The position numbers and the translations under genes are program-made. From Nocardia africana NBRC 100379 (lineage in GTDB: Bacteria > Actinomycetota > Actinomycetes > Mycobacteriales > Mycobacteriaceae), in the NCBI RefSeq assembly GCF_001612635.1, contig NZ_BDAV01000006.1, forward strand, positions 248,001 to 312,000: a stretch of 64,000 nt of DNA. The letters run 5' to 3'. The notes below the pieces were generated by a model. That model had not been told where the DNA came from. It did not search any database and worked only from the letters and a program-made list of their open reading frames with translations. Each line of letters opens with the position of its first letter. Positions within the stretch are counted from its first letter, which is position 1. This document shows, piece by piece, positions 42,547 through 50,757 of this stretch.

Positions 42547-43482
42547 ATGACCGGACCGGATACACCGGCGATCGTGGTCGGCGCCGACGGCTCGGAGATC
42601 GCGTTGCAAGCCGTGGTGTGGGCCGCCGTCGAGGCCGCGTTGCAACACTGTGCGCTGCACATCGTCACGTCCTACGGCGTAGCGCCGAATCCGGGCCTGA
42701 CCGCGGTGCTGGCCGCCGCGGAACAGCAGTGGCTGCGCGCGGACGGGGAACGGGTCCTGGCCGAAGCGGCGGCGGTGGCGCGCCATGCCACACCCGATGC
42801 GACGCTGGCGATCAGCACCGAACTGAGTTTCGACATGATCCTCCCCACCCTGCTCGAGCAATCGACGCGGGCGCGGATGGTGGTGGTCGGCAGCCACGGT
42901 CGCGGGGCGATCGGGCGGATGGTGCTCGGCTCGGTCAGCACCGCGCTCAGCCGGCACGCGCACTGCCCGGTCGCGGTCGTGCACGGCGATCCGGCCGCCG
43001 ATGCCGGATGGGCGCGGAAACCGGTCGTGGTCGGAGTGGACGGCACCGCGAACAGTGTCCCGGCCGTCGAGCTCGCCTTCGCCGAGGCGTCCCGGCGCGG
43101 GGCCGGGTTGGTCGCTGTCCACGCCTGGAGCGATCGGAGCGGTTACGACCTGCCCGTGGTCGGCTGGGAGGCGATTCGCGAGACCGAGCGGGTTGTGCTG
43201 GCCGAGAGACTGGCCGGCTGGGGGGAACGGTTCCCGGAGGTATCGGTCGAGCGAGTCGTGATGTGCGACAGTCCTGTTCGGGCCCTACTGGCCCACTGCG
43301 AGGACGCGCAACTGCTGGTGGTCGGCAGCCACGGGCGCGGCGGATTCGCCGGGTCGGTCCTGGGTTCGACCAGTACCGCGCTGCTGCATCTCGCGCAGTG
43401 CCCGACGATCGTCGTCCGGGGTGGTGAGGCCGACGCGGCGGTCACCGCACAGGTCACCGCCGGGGCGGAAGGCACCGCATGA
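42547..43482 (+). CDS. Tandem universal stress protein
   Basis: A 311-residue protein with two UspA domains (residues 5-145 and 155-300). Each has an ATP-binding G-x2-G-x9-G-S/T pattern: GSHGRGAIGRMVLGSVS and GSHGRGGFAGSVLGSTS. The N-terminal VVGADGSEIALQAVVWA and the internal VVGVDGTANSVPAVELA are the domain starts. Tandem USPs are abundant in mycobacteria and often under dormancy (DosR) control. It probably shares a transcript with the preceding hibernation-type gene (30-bp gap, AAGAGGAG ribosome site). Confidence 0.9.
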   Translation: MTGPDTPAIVVGADGSEIALQAVVWAAVEAALQHCALHIVTSYGVAPNPGLTAVLAAAEQQWLRADGERVLAEAAAVARHATPDATLAISTELSFDMILPTLLEQSTRARMVVVGSHGRGAIGRMVLGSVSTALSRHAHCPVAVVHGDPAADAGWARKPVVVGVDGTANSVPAVELAFAEASRRGAGLVAVHAWSDRSGYDLPVVGWEAIRETERVVLAERLAGWGERFPEVSVERVVMCDSPVRALLAHCEDAQLLVVGSHGRGGFAGSVLGSTSTALLHLAQCPTIVVRGGEADAAVTAQVTAGAEGTA

Positions 43483-43570
43483 GTGCCGGCTCGTACCGCG
43501 ACGACGAGGGCCCCGGCAGGTGATTCGTCTGCCGAAATTGGTCAGCCCGGCTCCGCTCGAACATTCCGAT

Positions 43571-43636
43571 CGTGCAAACCTCGGCGCGATGTGGCGAATT
43601 CCGTCATCGTCGGCGAGGTCTGCACGAAGAGTTCAG
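43571..43636. repeat. 66-bp repeat, copy 1 (upstream of hydrolase-DUF6817 gene)
   Basis: This 66-bp stretch matches 44958-45023 at about 48 of 66 positions without gaps. It begins CGTGCAAACCTCGG and ends TGCACGAAGAGTTCAG; the ends are inverted relative to each other (GTGCAAACC / GGTCTGCAC), giving a hairpin-capable element. The two copies bracket one gene. Confidence 0.7.
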
Positions 43637-43709
43637 CCGGACGCGGGGTCGGCGGGGATCACGGCGTGGCACCATCGTGAACGGCCCGACTATCGCACGG
43701 GGGTTGACC

Positions 43710-44906
43710 ATGGATGTGGTGCGAGCGCGGCATATCGCCCGTCCGGACGTGGACCTGTACGGGGAGGAGGCCGGCGAGGGGCCGACGGTTGTCTTGCTGC
43801 ATGCCGGGGGTGAGCGGCGGCAGGTGTGGGCTCCCGTCGTGGAGCGGCTTGTCGAGGACGGATTGCGGTGTGTCGCTTTCGATCAGCGCGGCCACGGCGA
43901 CAGCGGTGGGGCACTCAGGAGGCTGGTCGAGTGCGGCGGCGATATCGCCGCGATCGTCGATGCGGAACCCGGATGCGTGCTCGTCGGCGCGTCCCTGGGT
44001 GGGCTCGCCGCCGTTGCGGCGCTGGGTGATCCGCGCATCCGGGCGAAGGTCACGGGGCTGGTTCTGGTGGATGTGGTGCCCAATCTCGATGCGGGCCGGG
44101 TGCGGCGCTTTCTCGCCGCCGGTGGCCTGTCGAATGTCTACCCGGACTTCATCGATGATGTCTTGGCCCACGTCCCGCGGTTGCGCCAGATCACCGCGCA
44201 ACTGGATATCCCCATCCTTCTGATCCGTGCCGGGCGGGCCTCATCGCTCACCGACGTCGAGACGGACGGGTTGCTCCAGCTGGCTCCGCACGCCACGGTG
44301 ACCCGAATTCCGGGCGCCGGGCATCTGGTCGCCCGCGATCAGCCGGAGGCGTTGGCGCGCACGATCGCGGATCTCACCACACCGTGGCCGGCGCGGGCGC
44401 TGCTGCGCGAACTCGGCGCGGCCCGGGTGGAGCATCCCGGTGGGGATCTCCTCGATCATCTCGAGCGAGTGCGGCAGCTGGTCGCGGACCTCGGCGGAAG
44501 TAACCGGGTTCGGCTGGCCGCGCTCACCCACGCCACCTACGGCACGGACGGCTTCCCACACTCGCTGCTGCCACCCGACCGGCGAGCACGCCTGCGCGCG
44601 GCCATCGGTCACGACGCGGAAGCTCTGGTCTACCGCTACGGCGCGTGCGACCGAGCCGAAACCTATCCCCACCTCGGCGCCACCCCGCTTCCGATCACCG
44701 ACCGCTTCACCGGCGAGGTGGTCGCCGTGGACGGCACCGATCTCGCGGACTTCGCACTCCTCACCATCGCCAACGAACTCGACGTGGTGCGCCATGCCGC
44801 GGTAACCACCGAAACCGTTGACGGGATCCGGGCTCTCATCACCGCGTGTGCGGCATACGTTCCCGATGCCGCCGCTCTGGCTCTCGCCGACCGGCATCTC
44901 CGCTGA
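43710..44906 (+). CDS. Alpha/beta hydrolase fused to a DUF6817 domain
   Basis: A 398-residue fusion. Residues 1-230 are an alpha/beta hydrolase with HAGGERRQVW, the GHGDSGG region and the nucleophile in VGASLGGLAAV; the catalytic histidine is in IPGAGHLVARDQP. Residues 235-398 carry the pattern LLRELGAARVEHPGGDLLDH and LAALTHATYGTDGFPHSLL typical of DUF6817, a domain with conserved histidines that may bind metal. The combined function is unknown. The ATG at 43710 has GGGGG seven bases upstream. Two related 66-bp repeats lie on either side of the gene. Confidence 0.78.
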   Translation: MDVVRARHIARPDVDLYGEEAGEGPTVVLLHAGGERRQVWAPVVERLVEDGLRCVAFDQRGHGDSGGALRRLVECGGDIAAIVDAEPGCVLVGASLGGLAAVAALGDPRIRAKVTGLVLVDVVPNLDAGRVRRFLAAGGLSNVYPDFIDDVLAHVPRLRQITAQLDIPILLIRAGRASSLTDVETDGLLQLAPHATVTRIPGAGHLVARDQPEALARTIADLTTPWPARALLRELGAARVEHPGGDLLDHLERVRQLVADLGGSNRVRLAALTHATYGTDGFPHSLLPPDRRARLRAAIGHDAEALVYRYGACDRAETYPHLGATPLPITDRFTGEVVAVDGTDLADFALLTIANELDVVRHAAVTTETVDGIRALITACAAYVPDAAALALADRHLR

Positions 44907-44957
44907 GAACTCGGGGCACGGCGCGAATTGCGTTGTGTCAGAGGAGGGCTGAACTTC

Positions 44958-45023
44958 CGTGCAAACCTCGGGAAAATGTGCGGGTATCCGTCAGTGCGGG
45001 CAGGGTTTGCACGAAAAATTCAG
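44958..45023. repeat. 66-bp repeat, copy 2 (downstream of hydrolase-DUF6817 gene)
   Basis: Second copy of the element at 43571-43636, in the same orientation. Its inverted ends are clearer: CTGAACTTCCGTGCAAACC (44950-44968) against GGTTTGCACGAAAAATTCAG (45004-45023). No coding signal is seen in it. Confidence 0.7.
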
Positions 45024-45095
45024 ACAGATCACCGTCCGGGCCCCAATCGAACGTCACCCGCCCGGTGCGCCCTCACTCCAAGCGAACGGATATGC

Positions 45096-45140
45096 GAGAA
45101 CCCCCGAAGCCCAAGGGAGATAAGGACTTCAGGGGTTCTC
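45096..45140. terminator. Hairpin between hydrolase-DUF6817 and DUF397 genes
   Basis: Arms GAGAACCCCCGAAGCC and GACTTCAGGGGTTCTC pair over 14 of 16 bases around a 13-base loop. It lies between two convergent genes and is a probable bidirectional terminator. Confidence 0.7.
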
Positions 45141-45162
45141 GGACCGTAGTCAGCGGATGCGA

Positions 45163-45366
45163 CTATGCCCGATCGAACCGGCCGCGCTGGACGCTGGTTG
45201 TGAAGGCGGTCCATTCAGCAGAGGTGAAGATCAGAGCCGGGCCGGTGGGGTTCTTCGAATCACGAACGCCAACACCGTCATTGAGAAACGCCACCTCGAC
45301 GCACTCCTTGCTCGCCCCCGAGCGGCTTGACTTGAACCACTTCGCCCCGGACAGGTCGTTGCTCAC
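45163..45366 (-). CDS. DUF397 domain protein
   Basis: A 67-residue DUF397 protein with the signatures AKWFKSSRSGASKECVEVAF and VGVRDSKNPTGPALIFT and the C-terminal EWTAF. DUF397 proteins almost always sit beside an XRE-type regulator of the DUF5753 kind in actinobacteria, as here. Its ATG overlaps the upstream regulator's stop by four bases (ATGA). They form a coupled pair. Confidence 0.92.
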   Translation of the reverse strand: MSNDLSGAKWFKSSRSGASKECVEVAFLNDGVGVRDSKNPTGPALIFTSAEWTAFTTSVQRGRFDRA

Positions 45367-46241
45367 TGCATGCGCTCCTTGATCAGTGCTAACGATTCAC
45401 CTTCAGTCAACGCTACACGAGCTATCTCGCGGAGGGCTCGCGAATATTTCCGCAGCTCAGCCTCACGTTCCAGGTAAAGATCCCCTGCCCATCCCTCGAC
45501 GTAGATGATCGGCGGTTGCGGAAGCCCCGAAAGCAGGTCCGGGAATTCCAACAGCATGAACGAACCGACGTACGCGCCGAGGTGGCTGGACGCGCCGAAC
45601 GGGACTACCCGTATGCACACGTTCGGCAGCTCGGACAGCAACGCCAGCTGCTCCAATTGCTCCGCGTATACCGCCGAGCCACCGACCTGCTCGAGCAGCA
45701 CGGCCTCGTAAAGCAGTGCCGTCAACTGAAGATTGGGATCATTCAACCGCGCTTGGCGGCGCGTCTGCCATTCGATTCGTCGCTCCAACTGATCACTGGA
45801 CATGTCCGGTCGTTCTGCCCATCCCATTGCCCGGCGGTACGCAGGCGTTTGCAGGAGTCCGGGCACGATGGTCGTTTTCCAGACCGTCAGACTGCTTGCA
45901 GCATCTTCCAACGCCAAGTAGTGGTTGAACCCGCTGTCCTGCGCGTCCGCATACGCCCTCCACCAGCTGGCCGTCACCTTCCCCTCCCGCGACGCGCGTA
46001 TCTCCTTCACCAGATCCAGGCAGATCCGCCGCTCCTCATCGCTCGCCCCGTAGCTGTCGCACAGTGCGTTCACCTGGAGGCTCGTGATTCTCGTCGTCTG
46101 GCCTTCCTCGATGCGGCCGATGGTCTGATGCGACGTTTCCGCGATGCGCGCGGCCTGGGATTGGCCCATTCCCTTGTTGTTTCGCAGCCGCCGCAGTTCG
46201 CGCCCCAATGCTCGTTGCGCGAGTGTGCTCCCTGACCCCAT
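45363..46241 (-). CDS. XRE-family helix-turn-helix regulator with DUF5753 domain
   Basis: A 292-residue protein with an N-terminal Cro/CI-type helix-turn-helix (QSQAARIAETSHQTIGRIEE) and a C-terminal DUF5753 region (YRRAMGWAERP, LLYEAVLLEQVGGSAVYAEQ). These regulators, relatives of Streptomyces WhiJ/BldB-associated proteins, act with a small DUF397 partner, in development or stress. The ATG at 46241 follows GGGGAG. It is divergent from a cluster of three tiny genes. Confidence 0.9.
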   Translation of the reverse strand: MGSGSTLAQRALGRELRRLRNNKGMGQSQAARIAETSHQTIGRIEEGQTTRITSLQVNALCDSYGASDEERRICLDLVKEIRASREGKVTASWWRAYADAQDSGFNHYLALEDAASSLTVWKTTIVPGLLQTPAYRRAMGWAERPDMSSDQLERRIEWQTRRQARLNDPNLQLTALLYEAVLLEQVGGSAVYAEQLEQLALLSELPNVCIRVVPFGASSHLGAYVGSFMLLEFPDLLSGLPQPPIIYVEGWAGDLYLEREAELRKYSRALREIARVALTEGESLALIKERMQ

Positions 46242-46436
46242 GTTGTTAGCTCCCCTATCGATTGTGTCCCGGTTTTCTGGACAGGTCCCCACTGGACAGG
46301 TTGCTGGTAGACGAGTTCAAACAATCGGTACGGCAACGGATATCCGAAATCCCCACCATTCGACTACAACTCGCGGCCGAGTCGATGCAACCTCAACGCC
46401 GACAACCACTTTCACATCGCAGGGGAAGTATCCACC

Positions 46437-46604
46437 ATGGGACTGCTCAACCACGATCGAATGCCGATCATGACCGTCTCCTACGCGCATATCATCATGC
46501 AATTGCACATCGACTGCGCTTTGTGCGTGTGCCCGGTGAAACAGCAGGCGAAGCAGCGGCTCATCGAGGCGAAACACCTGGTGCCGGACTCGGGACGGGA
46601 GTGA
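46437..46604 (+). CDS. Small hypothetical protein 1 of the XRE/DUF397-facing cluster
   Basis: A 55-residue protein starting MGLLNHDRMPIMTVSYAHII, with a cysteine cluster in HIDCALCVCPVKQQAKQ. CxxCxC may bind metal or form a disulfide. No family is recognised. The ATG follows GGGGA at about ten bases. It lies downstream of the divergent regulator and six bases upstream of the next gene. Confidence 0.6.
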   Translation: MGLLNHDRMPIMTVSYAHIIMQLHIDCALCVCPVKQQAKQRLIEAKHLVPDSGRE

Positions 46605-46609
46605 GGCCG

Positions 46610-46789
46610 ATGTTCTGGGAATTCGTTCTGCTGATCAGTATTCCGCTTGCCGTCATTCTGCTCGCGGTGTTCTGGCCCGAGCAGATCTCCAAGTCCGAAT
46701 CGCGCGATTCCGTGCGCGCGATCATCGACCGCATCGCGCGCGAAAACCGCTCCGGAGAGGCGAAATACCGTGACCGATACCGCGAATAG
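46610..46789 (+). CDS. Small single-pass membrane protein
   Basis: A 59-residue protein with one N-terminal membrane helix (FVLLISIPLAVILLAVFW) and a charged C-terminal tail (SRDSVRAIIDRIARENRSG). The ATG lies five bases after the previous stop. Its 3' end overlaps the next gene by 20 bp. No family recognised. The tight packing supports one transcript for the three small genes. Confidence 0.62.
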   Translation: MFWEFVLLISIPLAVILLAVFWPEQISKSESRDSVRAIIDRIARENRSGEAKYRDRYRE

Positions 46790-47054
46790 CGGCCACTTCC
46801 GGACGGCAGTCGGGCCGTCGTCGGCGTGGTGGCGGGTCGCCGGCCGCGAGCGGGTCGAGATCACTCATCTCACCGATCGCGAAAAGGCCATCAATACCGA
46901 ATCTTTCGTGAATTTCCGGGTGACCCGGTACTCGTGCCACGGCGTGGTCTTCATCGACACACCGAGTTTGGCGCAAGCACATTCCCTTCTTCCGCACTAC
47001 CACGCACTGTGGTGCGCGGTGAGCGAGGAGTTCCGTCGCCGGTTCGCCTCCTGA
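46770..47054 (+). CDS. Small hypothetical protein 3 of the XRE/DUF397-facing cluster
   Basis: A 94-residue soluble protein starting with GTG (MTDTANSGHFRTAVGPSSAW) with later segments VFIDTPSLAQAHSLLPHYHA. It follows GGAGAGG. I do not recognise a family. The 20-bp overlap with the preceding gene argues for a genuine, coupled operon rather than chance frames. Confidence 0.6.
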   Translation: MTDTANSGHFRTAVGPSSAWWRVAGRERVEITHLTDREKAINTESFVNFRVTRYSCHGVVFIDTPSLAQAHSLLPHYHALWCAVSEEFRRRFAS

Positions 47055-47255
47055 CCGTCGGGCGCCCCGCCGCAGGCCCGGGCAGCGCGCCGATAACTCC
47101 GCCCGGCAGTGGTGATGAAAATGGTTTCCACCAGCACACGAGGGTCACGACAACGGAAACCGAACTATCGTCTGGACACCTGTCCGAGTCGATGGTTGCG
47201 GGCATACACTGACCCGTAAGGTGAACCGGCACCCTCGACGCGTAAAGGAGATTCC

Positions 47256-48338
47256 ATGTCCCAGAAGGTTCGCGGCGTCATCGCCCGCAGTGTGGGCGCC
47301 CCGGTCGAGATCGTCGATATCGTCATCCCCGATCCGGGTCCGCACGACGTGGTGGTGCGGGTGCGGGCCTGCGGGGTGTGCCATACCGATCTGACCTACC
47401 GCGAGGGCGGCATCAACGACGAATTCCCCTTCCTGCTCGGCCACGAGGCGGCCGGCGTGGTGGAAACCGTCGGCGATGCCGTCACCCACGTCCAGCCCGG
47501 CGATCACGTGGTACTGAACTGGCGCGCGGTGTGCGGCCAGTGCCGCGCCTGCAAACGCGGCAAGCCCTGGTACTGCTTCGACACCCACAACGCGAGCAAG
47601 CCCATGACGCTGGCCGACGGCACCGAGCTGACCCCGGCCCTGGGCATCGGCGCCTTCGCCGACAAGACCCTGGTCCACGAGGGACAGTGCACCGTGATCG
47701 ACCCGGAGACCGATCCCGCCGTGGCCGGGCTACTCGGCTGCGGTGTGATGGCCGGATTGGGCGCGGCGATCAACACCGGCGGCGTGAGCTACGGCGATTC
47801 GGTCGCGGTCATCGGCTGCGGCGGCGTCGGTGACGCGGCGATCGCGGGGGCCCGGCTGGCGGGCGCCACCACCATCATCGCGATCGACCGCGATCCGCGA
47901 AAACTGGAGTGGGCCAAGGAACTCGGCGCCACCCACACCCTCGAAGCCGGTGACGACGTGGTCGAGCGGGTGCAGGAATTGACCGGTGGTTTCGGCGCCG
48001 ACGTGGTGATCGACGCGGTCGGGCGGCCGGAAACCTGGAAGCAGGCCTTCTACGCGCGCGATCTGGCCGGCACGGTGGTGCTGGTCGGCGTGCCGACGCC
48101 GGATATGACACTGGAGATGCCGCTCATCGACTTCTTCTCGCACGGCGGCTCGCTGAAATCCTCCTGGTACGGCGACTGCCTGCCGGAACGCGACTTCCCG
48201 ATGCTGCTCGACCTCTACCGCCAGGGACGGTTGCCGCTGGAACGCTTCGTCAGCGAACGCGTGGCCCTCGACCAGGTCGAGCAGGCCTTCACCACCATGC
48301 ACCACGGCGATGTGCTGCGATCGGTGGTGACGCTGTGA
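47256..48338 (+). CDS. mscR: S-(hydroxymethyl)mycothiol dehydrogenase MscR
   Basis: A 360-residue zinc-dependent alcohol dehydrogenase. The catalytic zinc ligands are in [11 protein letters not shown] and the GHEAAG histidine; the structural zinc site is [15 protein letters not shown]. The NAD-binding motif is [12 protein letters not shown]. The overall pattern and the downstream metallo-beta-lactamase gene match M. tuberculosis Rv2259 (MscR)-Rv2260, which oxidises the formaldehyde-mycothiol adduct and reduces S-nitrosomycothiol. It detoxifies formaldehyde and nitric oxide using the mycothiol cofactor typical of this bacterial group. The ATG follows AAAGGAG. The TGA overlaps the start of the next gene. 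Confidence 0.92.
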   Translation: MSQKVRGVIARSVGAPVEIVDIVIPDPGPHDVVVRVRACGVCHTDLTYREGGINDEFPFLLGHEAAGVVETVGDAVTHVQPGDHVVLNWRAVCGQCRACKRGKPWYCFDTHNASKPMTLADGTELTPALGIGAFADKTLVHEGQCTVIDPETDPAVAGLLGCGVMAGLGAAINTGGVSYGDSVAVIGCGGVGDAAIAGARLAGATTIIAIDRDPRKLEWAKELGATHTLEAGDDVVERVQELTGGFGADVVIDAVGRPETWKQAFYARDLAGTVVLVGVPTPDMTLEMPLIDFFSHGGSLKSSWYGDCLPERDFPMLLDLYRQGRLPLERFVSERVALDQVEQAFTTMHHGDVLRSVVTL

Positions 48339-48955
48339 AGATCGACCGCGTCGTCACCTCCGGAAAGTTCGAATTGGACGGCGGCAGTTGGGATGTCGAC
48401 AACAACGTCTGGGTCGTCGGCGACGACCGCGAGGCCGTCGTCATCGACGCCGCCCATCAGGCCGAGCCGATCATCGCGGCCGTCGGCGATCGCACGGTGC
48501 GCGCGATCCTCTGCACCCACGCCCACAACGACCACATCAACGTGGCCACCGAACTGGCCGCGGCGCTGCAGGCCCCGATCCGGCTGCATCCGGCCGACGA
48601 GGTGCTGTGGAGTGCGCTCTACCCCGACACCCGCTACGAGCCGCTGCACGATCGGGAGCGAATTCCTGTGGCGGACAGCGAGATCGAGGTCCTGCACACA
48701 CCGGGCCACTCCCCCGGCGCGGTGAGCCTGTACCTGGCCTCGGAGAAGACCGTCTTCACCGGCGACACCCTGTTCCAGGGCGGTCCCGGCGCCACCGGCC
48801 GCTCGTTCTCGAGCTTCCCGACGATCATCGAATCCATCCGCACCCGCCTGCTGCATCTACCCGCGGACACCACCGTCCTGACCGGGCACGGCGACTCCAC
48901 CACCATCGGCGCCGAGGCGCCCCACCTACCGGAGTGGATCAAACGCGGGCACTGA
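48335..48955 (+). CDS. Metallo-beta-lactamase-fold hydrolase, partner of MscR
   Basis: A 206-residue MBL-fold hydrolase with the metal motif THAHNDHIN (HxHxDH), and further metal ligands in [20 protein letters not shown] and [11 protein letters not shown]. It starts with GTG overlapping the mscR stop (GTGA), so the two are translationally coupled. The homologous gene in M. tuberculosis is Rv2260. A thioesterase-like hydrolysis of S-formylmycothiol, completing the formaldehyde pathway, is the natural inference but is not proven by the sequence. Confidence 0.9.
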   Translation: MKIDRVVTSGKFELDGGSWDVDNNVWVVGDDREAVVIDAAHQAEPIIAAVGDRTVRAILCTHAHNDHINVATELAAALQAPIRLHPADEVLWSALYPDTRYEPLHDRERIPVADSEIEVLHTPGHSPGAVSLYLASEKTVFTGDTLFQGGPGATGRSFSSFPTIIESIRTRLLHLPADTTVLTGHGDSTTIGAEAPHLPEWIKRGH

Positions 48956-48978
48956 CGGTGAAGGCGCCACCTGGGGGC

Positions 48979-49758
48979 CTACGGGCACCTCAGCACCTGG
49001 CAGACCTGGATGAAGTGATCGCGACGGACGTCTCTGCCGTTCGAACCACCGTTGATGATCTGCGACACCGGGTCGATGCTCGCCGGGTTCTGGGGGTGGG
49101 CGTTGTCCGCCACGGCGTTGAGGTTGTGGGTGGTCCAGTACCACGCGGCCGTGGCGAACGCGTACTGCGGATCGGCGACCAGCTCCGGGTGGTTGACGAA
49201 GTCGACGCCCAGCGCCTGGCTCGCGAGTTCGTAATTGTGCCGGCCGGTGAGCTGGAGGGCACCGCGCCCCTTGTATCTGGGTCCGTCACCGGGCTCGGTG
49301 TTGCCGAGATCCGCTCGCCCGTCGTAGGCGCTGCCGTCGCTGTATTCGGTCAAGGTGGCGAAACCGTCCGTTTCCTGACCGATCTGCGCGAGGAAAGCGG
49401 CAGCACGCTGCGGTGTGTCGTCGATACCCGCCGCCGCCATCGCATTGTTGATCTGCGGCAGCCAGGCGCTGACATGCGCTTGATCGGCGCCGGGCAACAC
49501 CGCCGGTGCGGCAACGGGCTGGGGCGCCGGAGCGGCAGCGGGCTGGGGCGCCGGCGCGGGCGCGGGAGCTGCGCCGGCCGGGCTCGCCGGGACAACGGGG
49601 GTCGACAACGCGTGCAGCGCGACCGCGTCCGGTTTGGCCGACTCGCTGACGCCGGCGGCGGTGGTGATGGCAGCGACCGCGGCGGCGGCCGCTGCCACGG
49701 CACCGGCGGTACGAACGAGTGATGTCACCGACGTGCGGCGCGCGGGTTTCGAAGACAT
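48979..49758 (-). CDS. Secreted GH19-family chitinase/endolysin-like enzyme
   Basis: A 259-residue exported enzyme. An N-terminal Arg-rich segment and an Ala-rich signal sequence are followed by a Pro/Ala linker (SPAGAAPAPAPAPQPAAAPA). The catalytic domain (about 90-259) has the GH19 pattern AAFLAQIGQETDGFATLTEY and RYKGRGALQLTGRHNYELAS and ends in a Cys pair (VCQVLRC). The candidate acid residues are the Glu in GQETDGF and an acid in the following loop. Such enzymes cleave chitin or peptidoglycan; a role in cell-wall turnover is plausible. It ends 23 bp from the convergent MBL gene. Confidence 0.87.
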   Translation of the reverse strand: MSSKPARRTSVTSLVRTAGAVAAAAAAVAAITTAAGVSESAKPDAVALHALSTPVVPASPAGAAPAPAPAPQPAAAPAPQPVAAPAVLPGADQAHVSAWLPQINNAMAAAGIDDTPQRAAAFLAQIGQETDGFATLTEYSDGSAYDGRADLGNTEPGDGPRYKGRGALQLTGRHNYELASQALGVDFVNHPELVADPQYAFATAAWYWTTHNLNAVADNAHPQNPASIDPVSQIINGGSNGRDVRRDHFIQVCQVLRCP

Positions 49759-50044
49759 GTGATGTGTGATTCCTTGTTCTTGACCGTTCGGCCGGGCTCG
49801 GGCATGCGGCGGGCAGCGCGCGACCAGACGGGATCGCGACGAACTCGCCTCTGCACGAGGTGCTGTGGGGATGACTTGATCTGGAACGGCCGAACTACCG
49901 CAGGCGCCGCGATGTGCCGCGCCTCGACATATGTCAGGCGTACGTCCTGCCGCTTTCGGTCCGCCGGCGGAGTTTCACTCCGGCGGCGTGGCCGAGTATG
50001 AGGAGGGTTTCAGTTGGGAGACACGAATGCGCGATTCGCATTAC

Positions 50045-50070
50045 ATAACCGACTCGGGCGAGCCGGTTAT
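50045..50070. repeat. Palindrome in the GH19-ppnP interval
   Basis: ATAACCG (50045-50051) pairs with CGGTTAT (50064-50070); the inner bases CTCG and CGAG also pair, leaving one mismatch. It could form a hairpin or be a dimer-binding operator. Confidence 0.5.
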
Positions 50071-50175
50071 ATCTCAAGACGATAACGCTCGCGCATCATG
50101 GGTGCAACGAACATACATTCGATCAAGGGTGTCCGACCACGTAATTTCCCACGTACGACCGGGCGATCCTCGCTA

Positions 50176-50197
50176 AACTGTGTGTTGGGACACAGTT
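50176..50197. promoter_or_regulatory. Inverted repeat upstream of ppnP
   Basis: AACTGTGT (50176-50183) and ACACAGTT (50190-50197) are perfect 8-base arms separated by GTTGGG. It lies 120 bp before ppnP in an AT-rich patch and is a good operator candidate. Confidence 0.55.
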
Positions 50198-50317
50198 ATG
50201 GTTTCTGTATGCCGGATCACGCTCAGATCACGGGACCCGCGTCCCGAGCCTCCCGCACAGAGCGCGGAGGTGGCGACAGTAGGCTGACTTCTCCACCTCA
50301 TCTCCGGGAAAGAGACC

Positions 50318-50629
50318 ATGTCGCAGTTCGAGAACGTCAGCGTGGCCACCAAGGCCAATGTGTACTTCGACGGCACATGCGTGAGCTACAGCCTCACGCT
50401 GCCCGACGGCACCAAGAAGTCGGTCGGCGTGATCCAGCCCGCGACCTTGACCTTCAGCACCGGCGCCCCGGAGATCATGGAGCTCGTGGAGGGCGAGTGC
50501 GCCGTGACGCTGCCCGGCGAGACCGAGCCGACGACCTACCGCGGCGGCGAATCGTTCTCCGTGCCCGGCGACAGCTCGTTCGACATCGAGGTTGTACAGA
50601 CGCTGCACTACGTGTGCCACTACGGCTGA
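50318..50629 (+). CDS. ppnP: Pyrimidine/purine nucleoside phosphorylase PpnP
   Basis: A 103-residue small cupin-like protein matching the PpnP (formerly DUF1255/YaiE) family: [20 protein letters not shown], then [20 protein letters not shown] and [15 protein letters not shown]. It phosphorolyses several nucleosides for salvage. Length matches the family (about 95-105). The ATG follows GGGAAAGAG. It stands alone between the palindrome-rich gap and a bidirectional terminator. Confidence 0.92.
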   Translation: MSQFENVSVATKANVYFDGTCVSYSLTLPDGTKKSVGVIQPATLTFSTGAPEIMELVEGECAVTLPGETEPTTYRGGESFSVPGDSSFDIEVVQTLHYVCHYG

Positions 50630-50687
50630 ACCGCAGGTCGGACCTGGCCCGGATGCCGGTTGGGCCGGGCGAACCGATGAAACGACC

Positions 50688-50719
50688 CGAGGGCCGCACG
50701 AGCGATCGTGCGGCCCTCG
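50688..50719. terminator. Bidirectional terminator between ppnP and NmrA gene
   Basis: CGAGGGCCGCACG and CGTGCGGCCCTCG are perfect 13-base arms with a six-base loop (AGCGAT). It lies between the ends of two convergent genes. Confidence 0.85.
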
Positions 50720-50757
50720 CGGCATCGAGCTGCGCGACGGGCGCCACCCGGCGATGA

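Larger units (their letters stand above)
49759..50317. other. 559-bp interval without a gene; two strong palindromes
   Basis: No gene can be supported here. From about 50020 to 50210 the composition is more AT-rich than the flanks. Two perfect or near-perfect palindromes are present (50045-50070 and 50176-50197), described separately. The remainder shows only the promoter region of the divergent GH19 and ppnP genes. Confidence 0.6.

Noticed and set aside
43571..45023. An insertion sequence around the hydrolase-DUF6817 gene
   Set aside because: No transposase and no target-site duplication can be seen; the flanking copies are direct, diverged 66-bp elements, so only a repeat pair is claimed.
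46262..46789. A single 175-codon frame spanning two of the small genes
   Set aside because: It begins inside the divergent promoter region, and its last part is the frame of the small membrane protein, which has its own start at 46610.
49759..50040. A c-di-AMP (ydaO-type) riboswitch upstream of the GH19 gene
   Set aside because: Such riboswitches often precede cell-wall hydrolases, but the reverse strand of this interval does not show the conserved ydaO blocks.
49931..50176. An 81-codon frame, with VAEYEEGFSWETRMRDSHYI in it
   Set aside because: No ribosome site and no recognised homologue; the frame runs through the palindrome region, so coding is doubtful.
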